Shown here: piece after piece, positions 7,548-15,557 of the stretch
Layout: each line of letters opens with the position of its first letter
Numbering within the stretch: the first letter of the stretch is position 1
Source: Castellaniella sp040276065
Lineage (GTDB): Bacteria > Pseudomonadota > Gammaproteobacteria > Burkholderiales > Burkholderiaceae_B
Direction: 5' to 3'
NCBI RefSeq assembly: GCF_040276065.1
Contig: NZ_JBELOI010000002.1
Span: forward strand, 1-64,000
Length of the DNA stretch: 64,000 nt
Made by a program: the position numbers and the translations under genes
Notes under the pieces: generated by a model
What the model was told of the DNA's origin: nothing
Seen by the model: only the letters and a program-made list of their open reading frames with translations
Database searches by the model: none

Positions 7548-8522
7548 TTAGATACGACCGCGCTCAACAAGTCTGCGGTAATGTTCCCCTAGGACGGTAA
7601 GACGGCATGCCTTGCTCCCCATAGCTGCATGCCACATATGGGGAGCATCTACGGGGACAACTAGGCCAACGCGGTTGTATTTCTGAAGCACTGCAAACTT
7701 CGCAGTGTTTACCGGGTCTGGGGCTGAAATCGTTGAATCAGTTCCTTGCCGTTCCGGCTCGAATGACGGATCTAGTGGAAACTGATGGGCTGGACTTGGG
7801 AAAAACTCAGTGATTCGTTGAAGTTCCGCCAACGAAATAGGCGGCTGAACGCGTCTGAGTGAGACGAAGCTTTTGACGTTGGTTTTAAAGACAGGGCGCT
7901 GATCCCAAGGGCCGAGCGACTGATCAATATGGGCATAAATGCTTCCGGGAGTCACTTCGCCCACTAGGTTCCCCGCTGCGCCGCCCAGCGCATCAACGAA
8001 TAGTGTAGTAAATACGCCAGCGCCATTTTCCTCGGTGGCATATTGTTCTGCCGTGGATGCAGTGAGGATTGTTGTGCCTTCCTTGATTTCGGCGAATGCG
8101 CTCGCAACACTGGAAGTGGCTGCTATTCCCGAGTGACAGCTATCAAGAACGATAATTCTATTTCTCGCGCCTGATTGATTGGCGAAGGTTAATACCTCGT
8201 TTAAAGGCAGTCCCTCGTCCCCAGATATCGTATCGCTCGCAATTAGATAGCCACCAGTGCTTTCAATATACCCATGGCCGGCGAGATAAAAGAGAGCGAT
8301 TTCTGACTCACCCGCAAAAAGCTCTTTGATGCTATCGCGCAGAGTTGCACGAGTGACCATGTCAGACGACCCAGTCCCAGTTAATAGCTTCGTGCCGAAA
8401 TTGACTGTTCCATCGCTGTTTCGATCGAGCACTGCTTTTACTGAATGTGCGTCATCAACACATCCGTAAAGGCATCCGACTCGTTGGTAGTAGTTGATTC
8501 CAACAACAAGTGCTTTGCGCAT
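7548..8522 (-). CDS. Caspase-like protease, candidate type IV Thoeris effector
   Basis: The 324-residue protein belongs to the caspase/peptidase C14 family. The N-terminus RKALVVGINYY and the catalytic dyad are visible: H83 in YLAGHGY and C129 in VLDSCHSG, each after a hydrophobic beta strand, with an ILTAS strand following. Residues about 1-235 form the protease; residues about 270-324 are a compact tail (NRVGLVVP...LTVLGEHYRRLV) that might sense a ligand or substrate. It starts 9 bases after the stop of a TIR-like gene, so the two are surely co-transcribed. In type IV Thoeris a TIR protein makes a cyclic ADP-ribose isomer (N7-cADPR) that switches on a caspase-like protease, which then degrades cell proteins during phage attack. 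By composition and order this pair fits; the activation step is inferred. Confidence 0.85.
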   Translation of the reverse strand: MRKALVVGINYYQRVGCLYGCVDDAHSVKAVLDRNSDGTVNFGTKLLTGTGSSDMVTRATLRDSIKELFAGESEIALFYLAGHGYIESTGGYLIASDTISGDEGLPLNEVLTFANQSGARNRIIVLDSCHSGIAATSSVASAFAEIKEGTTILTASTAEQYATEENGAGVFTTLFVDALGGAAGNLVGEVTPGSIYAHIDQSLGPWDQRPVFKTNVKSFVSLRRVQPPISLAELQRITEFFPSPAHQFPLDPSFEPERQGTDSTISAPDPVNTAKFAVLQKYNRVGLVVPVDAPHMWHAAMGSKACRLTVLGEHYRRLVERGRI

Positions 8523-8531
8523 GGTTTTCTC

Positions 8532-8924
8532 CTAGCGCCCACCGCCGATTAGAGTCTTGAGATTATCCCACGTCCATTTGTAAAGCTTGTCAGAGGACGA
8601 GGCACTATTGGGTTTTGTGCAGGTCTTATCCGAGTATGCGGCTAACAGAAAATAGTCCTTGTCTTTTTCTTTTGCAATATTCAACTCTGCAGACACACCT
8701 GCAGCCGTGTGGGTATGTTCGCCACAGAGAACGACTACTACATCGATGTTGTCCATGCGGCGCTTCACTTTCTCCTTCCAGTCGCCCGTCATGTGCTCTT
8801 TGACAGAGGCGTCCTTAAAATCAAAAGGGCTGTCTTCCAGTTTCGCTTGTCCGGCGAGCATGATCTTGGCCCCCTCGTCGTTGTCGTAGTCGAAGCTGAT
8901 AAAGACGCGTTTTTTTGTGGTCAT
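8532..8924 (-). CDS. TIR-like (MTH538/ThsB-type) protein, candidate signal-producing sensor
   Basis: The 130-residue protein starts KKRVFISFDYDND, the first strand and loop of the MTH538-type TIR fold used by Thoeris ThsB proteins, followed by a predicted strand (NIDVVVVLCGEHT). E80 in AGVSAELNIA is placed like the catalytic glutamate of NAD-processing TIR enzymes. There is no membrane segment and no second domain, so it is a minimal ThsB-like protein. GGAGGG lies 5 bases before the ATG, a strong ribosome site and the best in the island. It is the first gene of the pair with the caspase-like protease. Likely role: recognise infection and make a cyclic nucleotide from NAD. The NADase activity is inferred from the fold and residue. 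Confidence 0.8.
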   Translation of the reverse strand: MTTKKRVFISFDYDNDEGAKIMLAGQAKLEDSPFDFKDASVKEHMTGDWKEKVKRRMDNIDVVVVLCGEHTHTAAGVSAELNIAKEKDKDYFLLAAYSDKTCTKPNSASSSDKLYKWTWDNLKTLIGGGR

Positions 8925-9196
8925 GTTTACCCTCCATAATTAGTCTGCGTGATTAGAAGCGGAAGAATTGAAGGTCCCACCGTTTCGATGACGCTGATTA
9001 TGCGCGCGTAATGAATTGACCGGCAAGGAATTTATGAGACGAAGGACCGCATAACAACTGAGATATTGCTGACAGCGTCGTGGCGCGAGCCCCGCCAGAT
9101 AGCTCAATTTCCGCTGTGTAAAACAGCGCACGAAGGGCTGCTTCTGGCCGGACAGCGACCATCTCGGCTGCCGCCCTGGTTGATTGTAAGTAAATA

Positions 9197-9322
9197 TCAC
9201 ACCTCTGTCTGCTCTGCTATTTCCAGCGCGTCATCGACTTCGGTACCAAGGTATCGCACCGCGCTTTCGAGCTTGGTATGACCAAGTAGCAATTGAACCG
9301 CCCTGGGATTTTTTGTACGTCG
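9197..9322 (-). pseudogene. Recombinase C-terminal remnant
   Basis: The frame reads RRTKNPRAVQLLLGHTKLES, then AVRYLGTEVDDALEIAEQTEV and stop. This is nearly the same as the last 41 residues of the intact recombinase at 5703-6329, but the DNA differs at many positions. Homology ends abruptly beyond RRTKN, so most of the gene is lost. It lies just downstream of the gyrB terminator and upstream of the TIR gene, in the same orientation as the intact copy. Confidence 0.8.
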
Positions 9323-9445
9323 GTTGTGGCAGTATTCTTATAGACTTGGGCCATAACTGGTGCGCTCGTGTCAACTTCCCACTTCTCTAGGCAATCGATA
9401 GCCGTCTTTGATGAGCGTTTGCTCAGATGAGAACCGTGTCCAGTC

Positions 9446-9471
9446 AAAAAACGACCGCCAATTAGGCGGTC
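9446..9471 (-). terminator. Intrinsic terminator downstream of gyrB
   Basis: Read on the minus strand, GACCGCC and GGCGGTC pair perfectly (9453-9459 with 9465-9471) around a 5-base loop, and the stem is followed by TTTTTT (9451-9446). It lies about 70 bases after the gyrB stop. On the plus strand the stem is followed by ATTTT, so it may stop transcription both ways. Confidence 0.8.
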
Positions 9472-9489
9472 ATTTTCCCAGTCACTACA

Positions 9490-9530
9490 GATGGCCAACT
9501 TTTCCCGTAAAACTTGGCCATCTTTTCCGA
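9490..9530. repeat. Short inverted/tandem repeats, possible mobile-element end
   Basis: GATGGCCAA (9490-9498) and TTGGCCATC (9514-9522) form an inverted repeat. TGGCCAACTTTTCCCG and TGGCCATCTTTTCCG also read as direct repeats, with a weaker third unit near 9468. Short tandem TGGCCA-type units are typical of IS21-like ends, so this may be the scar of an element at the gyrB/island junction. No transposase gene is left beside it. Confidence 0.3.
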
Positions 9531-9543
9531 AAACCGACAGAGA

Positions 9544-11985
9544 TCAAACGTCAATATTCCCCGCCTGCAAGGCATGCGCCTCGATGAAGGCGCGGCGCGG
9601 CTCGACGTTGTCGCCCATCAGGGTGACGAAGACCTCGTCGGCGGCGATGGCGTCCTCGATCTGGACGCGCAGCAGGCGGCGCACCGCCGGGTCCATGGTG
9701 GTTTCCCAGAGCTGCCCGGGGTTCATTTCGCCCAGGCCCTTGTAGCGTTGCTTGCCGATGCCTCGTTCGGCCTCGGCGCGCAGCCACTGCATGGCCTCGC
9801 GGAAGTCGGCGATGGGCTTTTCCTTGAGCTTGTCGCCGGTGCCCCTGCGGATGAGGGCGCCCTTGCCGATCAGGCCCAGGAAGGTCTTGGCGGTGCGTGC
9901 GAGGGTGGCGTAGTCGCCGCCGCGCACGAAGGCGCGGTCAAAGATGCTGACGCGCACGTTGCCGTAATGCATGCGCTGCACGGCGAGGCGCCAGGATTCG
10001 TCGAGCTCGTTGAACTGGGCCTCGACGCGCACGGCCTCGGGGTCGGCGGGATCATGCAGGGCTTGGCCGAGGCGGTGCGCCGAGTCGCGCGCCGCGGCCT
10101 CGTCGACGAGGCTGATGTTCACGCCCTCGGCCATGGCCGATAGCGCCTCGACGTCAAGCACGCGCGACAGGCGGGCGATGACGGTGTCGGCCAGCACGTA
10201 CTGGTGGGCGAGGGCGTTCAGGGCCTCGCCCTCGATGGGCGAGGCCTCGGCGCGCGGCACCAGCGAGGTGTCCTTGAGGGCCACCTGCAGCATGAATTCC
10301 GCCTCTTCGGCATCGTCCTTGAGATAGCGCTCGTCGCGGCCGACTTTGACCTTGTAGAGGGGGGGCTGGGCGATGTAGACGTAGCCGCGCTCGATCAGGG
10401 CGGGCATCTGGCGGTAGAAGAGCGTCAGCAGCAGGGTGCGGATGTGGGCGCCGTCCACGTCGGCGTCGGTCATGATGATGATGCGGTGGTAGCGCAGCTT
10501 GTCGATGTTGAAGTCCGGCCCGATGCTGGTGCCCAGGGCGGTGATCAGGGTGGTGATCTGTTCGCTCGAGAGCAGGCGGTCGAAGCGCGCTTTTTCCACG
10601 TTCAGGACCTTGCCGCGCAGCGGCAGGATGGCCTGGAATTTGCGGTCGCGGCCTTGTTTGGCGGAGCCGCCGGCCGAGTCCCCCTCGACGATGTAGAGTT
10701 CGCACAGCGCGGGGTCCTTTTCCTGGCAGTCGGCGAGCTTGCCGGGCAGGCCGGCGCCCTCGAGGACGCTCTTGCGGCGGGTCATCTCGCGCGCCTTGCG
10801 CGCCGCCTCGCGCGCCCTTGCCGCCTCGACGATCTTGGCGCACAGGGCGCGGGCGTCGGTGGGGTTTTCCAGCAGCCAGGTCTCGAGCGTGCGGCTGACG
10901 GCCTCTTCGACGGCGGGGCGGACCTCGCTGGATACGAGTTTGTCCTTGGTCTGGCTACTGAACTTGGGCTCGGGCACCTTGACCGACAGGACGCAGGCCA
11001 GGCCTTCGCGCATGTCGTCGCCGGAGGTGTCGACCTTGGCTTTCTTGGCCAGCTCGTTGTCGGTGATGTATTTGTTGAGGATGCGGGTCATGGCGGCGCG
11101 CAGACCCGTGAGGTGGCTGCCGCCGTCGCGCTGCGGGATGTTGTTGGTGAAACACAGCACGGTTTCGGCGTAGCCGTCGTTCCACTGCATGGCGACCTCG
11201 ACGCCGACCCGCGTGCCGCCCGCATCGGATTCCGTGCTGACGGCAAAGATGTTGTCGTGCAGGACGGTTTTGCTGCGGTTGATGTACTGGACGAAGCCCT
11301 TGACGCCGCCAAGGAAGGCCAGGTTTTCCTCTTGGCCCGTGCGCTCGTCCACCAGGCGGATCTTGACCCCGTTGTTCAGGAAGGACAATTCGCGCAGGCG
11401 GCGGGCGAGGATCTCGTAGGTGTAGTCGATGTTGGAAAAGATCTCGCCGTCGGCCAGGTATTGGACGCGGGTGCCGGTGCGCTCGGACTCGCCGATCACC
11501 GCCAGCGGCGCGGTGCGCGCGCCACGCCGGAATTCGATCTGGTGTTCCTTGCCGTTGCGCCAGATGGTCAGGCGCAGCCATTCGGACAGGGCGTTGACGC
11601 AGGAGACGCCCACGCCGTGCAGGCCGCCCGAGACTTTGTAGGAGTTCTGATCGAACTTGCCGCCGGCGTGCAGCTCGGTCATGACGATCTCGGCCGCGCT
11701 GCGGTGATGCTCGTCGTCCTTGTGGATGGCTGTGGGGATGCCCCGGCCGTTGTCGGTGACCGAAATGCTGTTGTCCGCATGGATGGCGACCACGATGTCG
11801 TCGCAATAGCCGGCCAGGGCCTCGTCGATGGCGTTGTCCACGACCTCGAACACCATGTGGTGCAGGCCGGTGCCATCGGAGGTGTCGCCGATGTACATCC
11901 CCGGGCGCTTGCGCACGGCCTCGAGGCCTTTGAGCATCTTGATCGAATCGGCGCCGTAGGCGTTCTGGGAGGTCTGTTCTGACAT
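9544..11985 (-). CDS. gyrB: DNA gyrase subunit B
   Basis: GyrB is the ATPase subunit of the type II topoisomerase that adds negative supercoils. The 813-residue protein starts with the GHKL ATPase region (VRKRPGMYIGDT, VFEVVDNAIDEAL, GRGIPT, GGLHGVG), then the transducer and the TOPRIM domain (YIVEGDSAGGSAKQGRDR, IIIMTDADVDGAH) and ends in the GyrA-contact tail (RYKGLGEMNPGQLWETT). Length fits the betaproteobacterial form. It is last in the dnaA-dnaN-gyrB order and ends at an intrinsic terminator. The island starts right behind it, so the sequence downstream of gyrB has been a target for insertions. Confidence 0.98.
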   Translation of the reverse strand: MSEQTSQNAYGADSIKMLKGLEAVRKRPGMYIGDTSDGTGLHHMVFEVVDNAIDEALAGYCDDIVVAIHADNSISVTDNGRGIPTAIHKDDEHHRSAAEIVMTELHAGGKFDQNSYKVSGGLHGVGVSCVNALSEWLRLTIWRNGKEHQIEFRRGARTAPLAVIGESERTGTRVQYLADGEIFSNIDYTYEILARRLRELSFLNNGVKIRLVDERTGQEENLAFLGGVKGFVQYINRSKTVLHDNIFAVSTESDAGGTRVGVEVAMQWNDGYAETVLCFTNNIPQRDGGSHLTGLRAAMTRILNKYITDNELAKKAKVDTSGDDMREGLACVLSVKVPEPKFSSQTKDKLVSSEVRPAVEEAVSRTLETWLLENPTDARALCAKIVEAARAREAARKAREMTRRKSVLEGAGLPGKLADCQEKDPALCELYIVEGDSAGGSAKQGRDRKFQAILPLRGKVLNVEKARFDRLLSSEQITTLITALGTSIGPDFNIDKLRYHRIIIMTDADVDGAHIRTLLLTLFYRQMPALIERGYVYIAQPPLYKVKVGRDERYLKDDAEEAEFMLQVALKDTSLVPRAEASPIEGEALNALAHQYVLADTVIARLSRVLDVEALSAMAEGVNISLVDEAAARDSAHRLGQALHDPADPEAVRVEAQFNELDESWRLAVQRMHYGNVRVSIFDRAFVRGGDYATLARTAKTFLGLIGKGALIRRGTGDKLKEKPIADFREAMQWLRAEAERGIGKQRYKGLGEMNPGQLWETTMDPAVRRLLRVQIEDAIAADEVFVTLMGDNVEPRRAFIEAHALQAGNIDV

Positions 11986-12025
11986 TTGAAACCTATGATT
12001 GAATCCGTCGGTGGGCTGGGCGCGT

Positions 12026-13138
12026 TCAGATACGCATCGGCATGACGACGTACTTGAACTCGTCGTCGTCCGGCAGTGTCATCAGGACGGATGCGTTGAC
12101 GTCGGGCTGGACCGACCAGCGCACGGCGCTGGCCTTGACGTTGCCGAGCACGTCCAGCAGGTATCCGACGTTGAAGGCGACGTCCAGGGGTTCGTTGGCA
12201 TAGTCGACCTCGATCTCTTCGCGGGCTTCCTCCTGTTCGGCGTTCGAGGACGAAATCCGCAGCAGGTGGTCCGAGAGCTGCAGGCGCACGCCCTTGAGTT
12301 TGTCGGTGGTGAGGATGGCCGCGCGCTGCAGGCTGGCCTGCAGGGCTTCGCGGGAGATGCTGAAGTGACGCGTATAGCCGGTGGGGATGACGCGGGTGAA
12401 ATCGGGGAACTTGCCCTCGACCAGTTTCGAGATGACTTCGATGTCGTCGAAGCTGAAGCGGATCTGGGTCGCGGCGACGTCGATGCGCACCATGGCATCG
12501 TCGTCGTCCGAGAGCAGGCGCTGCATTTCGTGGACGGTCTTGCGGGGGATGATGACGTCGTGGCGCGCGTCGATGCCCTCGACCTGCGCACCGCTGTGCG
12601 CGAGGCGGTGGCCATCGGTGGCGACGGTGCGCACGTGGCCGGGCTCGAGCACGAACAGCAGGCCGTTCAGGTAATAGCGGATGTCCTGCTGGGCCATGGC
12701 GAAGTGCACCATGTTGAACAGGTGGCGCAGGGTTTTTTGCGGCATCGAGAACGAGGCGTCCCACTGGTCGGCCAGGGCGACGGTGGGGTAATCGGTGGCA
12801 GCCAGCGTCTGCAGGGCAAAGCGGCTGCGCCCGGCCTGGACGGAAAGTTTGCCGTCGTCCAGGGCGAGCCTGACATCGCCGGATTCGGGCAGGGCGCGCA
12901 GGATGTCGAGCAGCTTGCGTGCCCCCACCGTCGTTGCGGCGGTCTCGGTGCCCACGCCGAACGAGGCGTGGGTGGTGATCTGGACCTCGAGGTCGTTGGC
13001 GACGAACGCCATGCGCTCACCATCCTTGCGCATCAATACATTGGCCAGGATCGGCAAGGTGTTGCGGCGTTCGACGATCCCCACAACCATCGTCAAGGGC
13101 TTGAGCACGGCGTCACGAGTCGCTTGTATGAGTTGCAT
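12026..13138 (-). CDS. dnaN: DNA polymerase III beta clamp
   Basis: The beta subunit forms the ring that tethers DNA polymerase III to DNA. The 370-residue product has the family start (MQLIQATRDAVLKPLTMVVG), the repeated clamp domains and the conserved C-terminal YVVMPMRI. The gene starts 4 bases after the dnaA stop, so translation is probably coupled; gyrB follows 40 bases later. Confidence 0.97.
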   Translation of the reverse strand: MQLIQATRDAVLKPLTMVVGIVERRNTLPILANVLMRKDGERMAFVANDLEVQITTHASFGVGTETAATTVGARKLLDILRALPESGDVRLALDDGKLSVQAGRSRFALQTLAATDYPTVALADQWDASFSMPQKTLRHLFNMVHFAMAQQDIRYYLNGLLFVLEPGHVRTVATDGHRLAHSGAQVEGIDARHDVIIPRKTVHEMQRLLSDDDDAMVRIDVAATQIRFSFDDIEVISKLVEGKFPDFTRVIPTGYTRHFSISREALQASLQRAAILTTDKLKGVRLQLSDHLLRISSSNAEQEEAREEIEVDYANEPLDVAFNVGYLLDVLGNVKASAVRWSVQPDVNASVLMTLPDDDEFKYVVMPMRI

Positions 13139-13142
13139 GTTC

Positions 13143-14537
13143 TTATCCTTTGAGGGTTTGTTCCAAAACGTGCAGTGCGTGATTCAGTTCGGTCTGCTTG
13201 CCGCGCAGGTCGGTGATTTTGCGCACGGCGTGCAGCACCGTGGTGTGGTCGCGGCCTCCGAAGAGGTCGCCGATTTCGGGCAGGCTTTTCTGGGTGAGCT
13301 CCTTGGCCAGGTACATCGCGATTTGGCGCGGAACAGCAATATTGGCAGGGCGCCGTTTCGAATACATGTCGGCGACCTTGATTTTATAAAAATCGGCCAC
13401 GGTCTTTTGGATGTTTTCGACGGTGATCTGGCTATTGGATACCGATAACAGATCCTTGAGGGCTTCTTTGCAGACCTCGACGGTGAGCACCTCGCGGCCG
13501 TGGAAGCGGGCGAAGGCCGAGACCTTGCGCAGCGCGCCCTCAAGCTCGCGCACATTGCTGCGCAGATGCTTGGCGATGAAGAACGCGACCTCCTCGGGCA
13601 TGGTGATCCCCTCGGCCTGGGCCTTGCGCAGCAGGATGGCCACCCGCATTTCGAGCTCGGGCGGCTCGATGGCCACGGTCAGTCCGGAATCGAAGCGCGA
13701 AATCAGGCGGCTGTCGATGTTGGCGAGCTCTTTTGGGTAGGTGTCCGAGGTGATGATGATCTGTTTGCGTTGCGCGACCATGGCCTCGAAGGCGTAAAAG
13801 AATTCCTCCTGGGTGCGGTTCTTGCCGGCAAAGAATTGGATGTCGTCGATCAGCAGCAGGTCCAGGGAATGGTAATAGCGCTTGAAATCGTCGAAGGCGC
13901 GGCGTTGGTAGGCCTTGACCACGTCGGAGACGTACTGGTCGGCATGGACGTAGCGCACGCGGGCGCGGGCGCCCTTGGCGATCAGGGCGTTGCCGATGGC
14001 GTGGATGAGGTGGGTCTTGCCCAGGCCCACGCCGCCGTACAGGAACAGCGGGTTGTACGAGACGCCGGGGTTTTCGGCCACCTGCATGGCCGCGGCGCGG
14101 GCGAGCTGGTTGGCCTTGCCGATGACGAAATTTTCAAAAGTCAGGTCCACGTTCAGGCGCGAGCGGTCCTGGACGGCGTCGTCGGTGGCGGATTGGGCCG
14201 GCACGGGGGCCGCAGGCGCCGGATTATCCTCGGGCACCGGGGCTGGGGCGGCGGCGCGCGCCGGTGCGGCGCCTCGGGCCGGGCCCGCCGGCAGCTCGAA
14301 GCAGACCTGGACGGCCTGCGAGAACCAGTCGCTGGCGAGGGCCTCGATACGGGTGGAAAAGTTCTTGCGCACCCAGTCGAGTTTGAAGCGGTTGGGGGCG
14401 GCGATGCGCAACACGGCCAAGTCCTCGTCGAACTCGAGAGGAACCAGGGGGCGGATCCAGGCGCTGATCTGTTGTGGGGGAAGCTCCTGCTCAAGCTGCT
14501 GGAGGCAGGCCTGCCAAAATTCGTTCATAGGGGTCAT
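13143..14537 (-). CDS. dnaA: Chromosomal replication initiator DnaA
   Basis: DnaA binds 9-base boxes and opens the origin. The 464-residue protein shows domain I (FWQACLQQLEQELPPQQISAW), an Ala/Pro-rich linker at about 95-125, the AAA+ domain with Walker A (YGGVGLGKTHL) and Walker B (LLLIDDIQF), and the C-terminal DNA-binding helix-turn-helix ending in GGRDHTTVLHAVRKI. GAGG lies 9 bases before the ATG at 14537; a second ATG at 14528 would give the MNEFW start common in relatives. A perfect DnaA box lies 39 bases upstream, suggesting autoregulation. Confidence 0.97.
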   Translation of the reverse strand: MTPMNEFWQACLQQLEQELPPQQISAWIRPLVPLEFDEDLAVLRIAAPNRFKLDWVRKNFSTRIEALASDWFSQAVQVCFELPAGPARGAAPARAAAPAPVPEDNPAPAAPVPAQSATDDAVQDRSRLNVDLTFENFVIGKANQLARAAAMQVAENPGVSYNPLFLYGGVGLGKTHLIHAIGNALIAKGARARVRYVHADQYVSDVVKAYQRRAFDDFKRYYHSLDLLLIDDIQFFAGKNRTQEEFFYAFEAMVAQRKQIIITSDTYPKELANIDSRLISRFDSGLTVAIEPPELEMRVAILLRKAQAEGITMPEEVAFFIAKHLRSNVRELEGALRKVSAFARFHGREVLTVEVCKEALKDLLSVSNSQITVENIQKTVADFYKIKVADMYSKRRPANIAVPRQIAMYLAKELTQKSLPEIGDLFGGRDHTTVLHAVRKITDLRGKQTELNHALHVLEQTLKG

Positions 14538-14575
14538 TTCGCTAAACCTCGATTCTACCCTTTACCGCCAAGAGT

Positions 14576-14584
14576 TATCCACAG
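14576..14584 (+). promoter_or_regulatory. DnaA box (TTATCCACA)
   Basis: A perfect consensus DnaA box sits in the 159-base dnaA-rpmH gap, next to the dnaA start. I find no second perfect box or obvious AT-rich unwinding element in this gap. It is better supported as an autoregulatory dnaA site than as a complete replication origin. Confidence 0.7.
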
Positions 14585-14622
14585 CGCCCCCTCGCGCGAC
14601 CTGGGTCCGGATCGCAAGCATT

Positions 14623-14650
14623 TGACTTGCTTGCAAAAATTTGCTGAAAT
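14623..14650 (+). promoter_or_regulatory. Promoter of rpmH-rnpA
   Basis: TTGACT (14623-14628) and TGAAAT (14645-14650) form a sigma-70-type promoter with a 16-base spacer. GAAATA one base later gives 17. It lies about 45 bases before the rpmH ATG and faces away from dnaA, as in the conserved divergent arrangement. Confidence 0.6.
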
Positions 14651-14696
14651 AGTGGGCTTTTCAAGATTTAACGCCGCAAGCTCTTTTGGATTTGCC

Positions 14697-14831
14697 ATGA
14701 AACGCACCTACCAGCCTTCCGTTACCCGCCGCAAGCGCACCCATGGGTTTCGCGTGCGCATGAAGACCCGTGGTGGTCGCGCCGTTTTGAATGCGCGTCG
14801 CGCCAAGGGCCGCAAACGCCTCGCCATCTGA
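14697..14831 (+). CDS. rpmH: 50S ribosomal protein L34
   Basis: The 44-residue basic protein MKRTYQPSVTRRKRTHGFRV, continuing through RMKTRGG to KGRKRLAI, is the complete L34 of the large ribosomal subunit. It is too small to stand out by length but matches the family end to end. It heads the rpmH-rnpA-yidD-yidC group, divergent from dnaA. Confidence 0.98.
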   Translation: MKRTYQPSVTRRKRTHGFRVRMKTRGGRAVLNARRAKGRKRLAI

Positions 14832-14878
14832 TCGCGCAGGCTTTGCCGCGCGGCCGCCCGCTGGACGGCCCGATCGCC

Positions 14879-15235
14879 ATGCCATCCGCTTTTCCGCCAG
14901 CGGCCCGGCTGCATCGCCCCTCAGAGTACGCTCTGGCCCTGAAAGGCCCGCGCGTGGCCAGAGGGGCGATGTTCGTTGTCACGCGGCCGCGCGAAGCGCA
15001 AACTGGCCCCGCCCGCCTTGGCATGGTCGTCCCCAAGCGCCAGGCACCGCTGGCCGTGACCCGCAATGCGATCAAGCGCGTCGTGCGCGAGGCGTTCCGG
15101 CTGCGGCGCGCCGAGTTGCCGCCCGGAGACCTGGTATTCCGCCTGGTCGCCCGGCCCGAGCCCGCCAGCCTGACCGTGCTCAAGCGCCGGGCGCGCGCCG
15201 AAGCCGACGCGCTGCTGCGCAGGATTGCGCCATGA
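14879..15235 (+). CDS. rnpA: Ribonuclease P protein component
   Basis: RnpA is the protein partner of the RNase P ribozyme that trims tRNA 5' ends. Recognisable parts are ARLHRPSEYALALKG and the basic RNP-binding stretch AVTRNAIKRVVREAFR. The ATG at 14879 gives 118 residues and the N-terminus usual in Alcaligenaceae. A TTG at 14843 would add 12 residues and leave only 11 bases after rpmH, so the start is not certain. Its stop overlaps the yidD start. Confidence 0.92.
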   Translation: MPSAFPPAARLHRPSEYALALKGPRVARGAMFVVTRPREAQTGPARLGMVVPKRQAPLAVTRNAIKRVVREAFRLRRAELPPGDLVFRLVARPEPASLTVLKRRARAEADALLRRIAP

Positions 15236-15465
15236 TCAGGGCCTTGTTCATTGCGCCGATCCGCTTTTACCGCTATTTCCTGAGCCCCTGGGTGGGGCAG
15301 CAGTGCCGCTTTACGCCCACCTGCTCGGCCTACGCCATCGAGGCCATCGAGACGCACGGCGTGTGGCGTGGCCTGTGGCTGGGGGTCCGGCGCATTGCCC
15401 GCTGCCACCCGGGATGCCCGGGCGGCCATGATCCGGTGCCCGGGCCCCGGACGCCGCCCGCATGA
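15232..15465 (+). CDS. yidD: Membrane protein insertion efficiency factor YidD
   Basis: The 77-residue protein has the YidD signature: an amphipathic N-terminus (IAPIRFYRYFLSPW), then CRFTPTCSAYAIEAI and a third conserved cysteine in CHPGCPGGHDPVP. YidD acts near YidC at the inner face of the cytoplasmic membrane. Its ATG overlaps the rnpA stop (ATGA at 15232), and yidC follows after 92 bases. Confidence 0.95.
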   Translation: MIRALFIAPIRFYRYFLSPWVGQQCRFTPTCSAYAIEAIETHGVWRGLWLGVRRIARCHPGCPGGHDPVPGPRTPPA

Positions 15466-15557
15466 GGCCGCGCTTTGCACGCTCATCCGCTAGTCAGGAT
15501 AGCTAAGTTAAACTGATAGGCTTTTCGCATCGCCCCACCATACATAGAACAGGCGCC

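Noticed and set aside
9217..9498. 93-codon minus-strand frame starting beside the gyrB terminator
   Set aside because: Its C-terminal part lies on the recombinase remnant but in another frame, and its N-terminal part runs through the terminator hairpin. No family resemblance.
10204..11982. Long plus-strand open frame (592 codons) opposite gyrB
   Set aside because: It is the antisense shadow of gyrB in GC-rich DNA. The composition is Gly/Ala/Asp/Val-biased, with no motif and no ribosome site.
14538..14696. Complete oriC in the dnaA-rpmH gap
   Set aside because: Only one perfect DnaA box and no A/T-rich unwinding element. The box is annotated alone.
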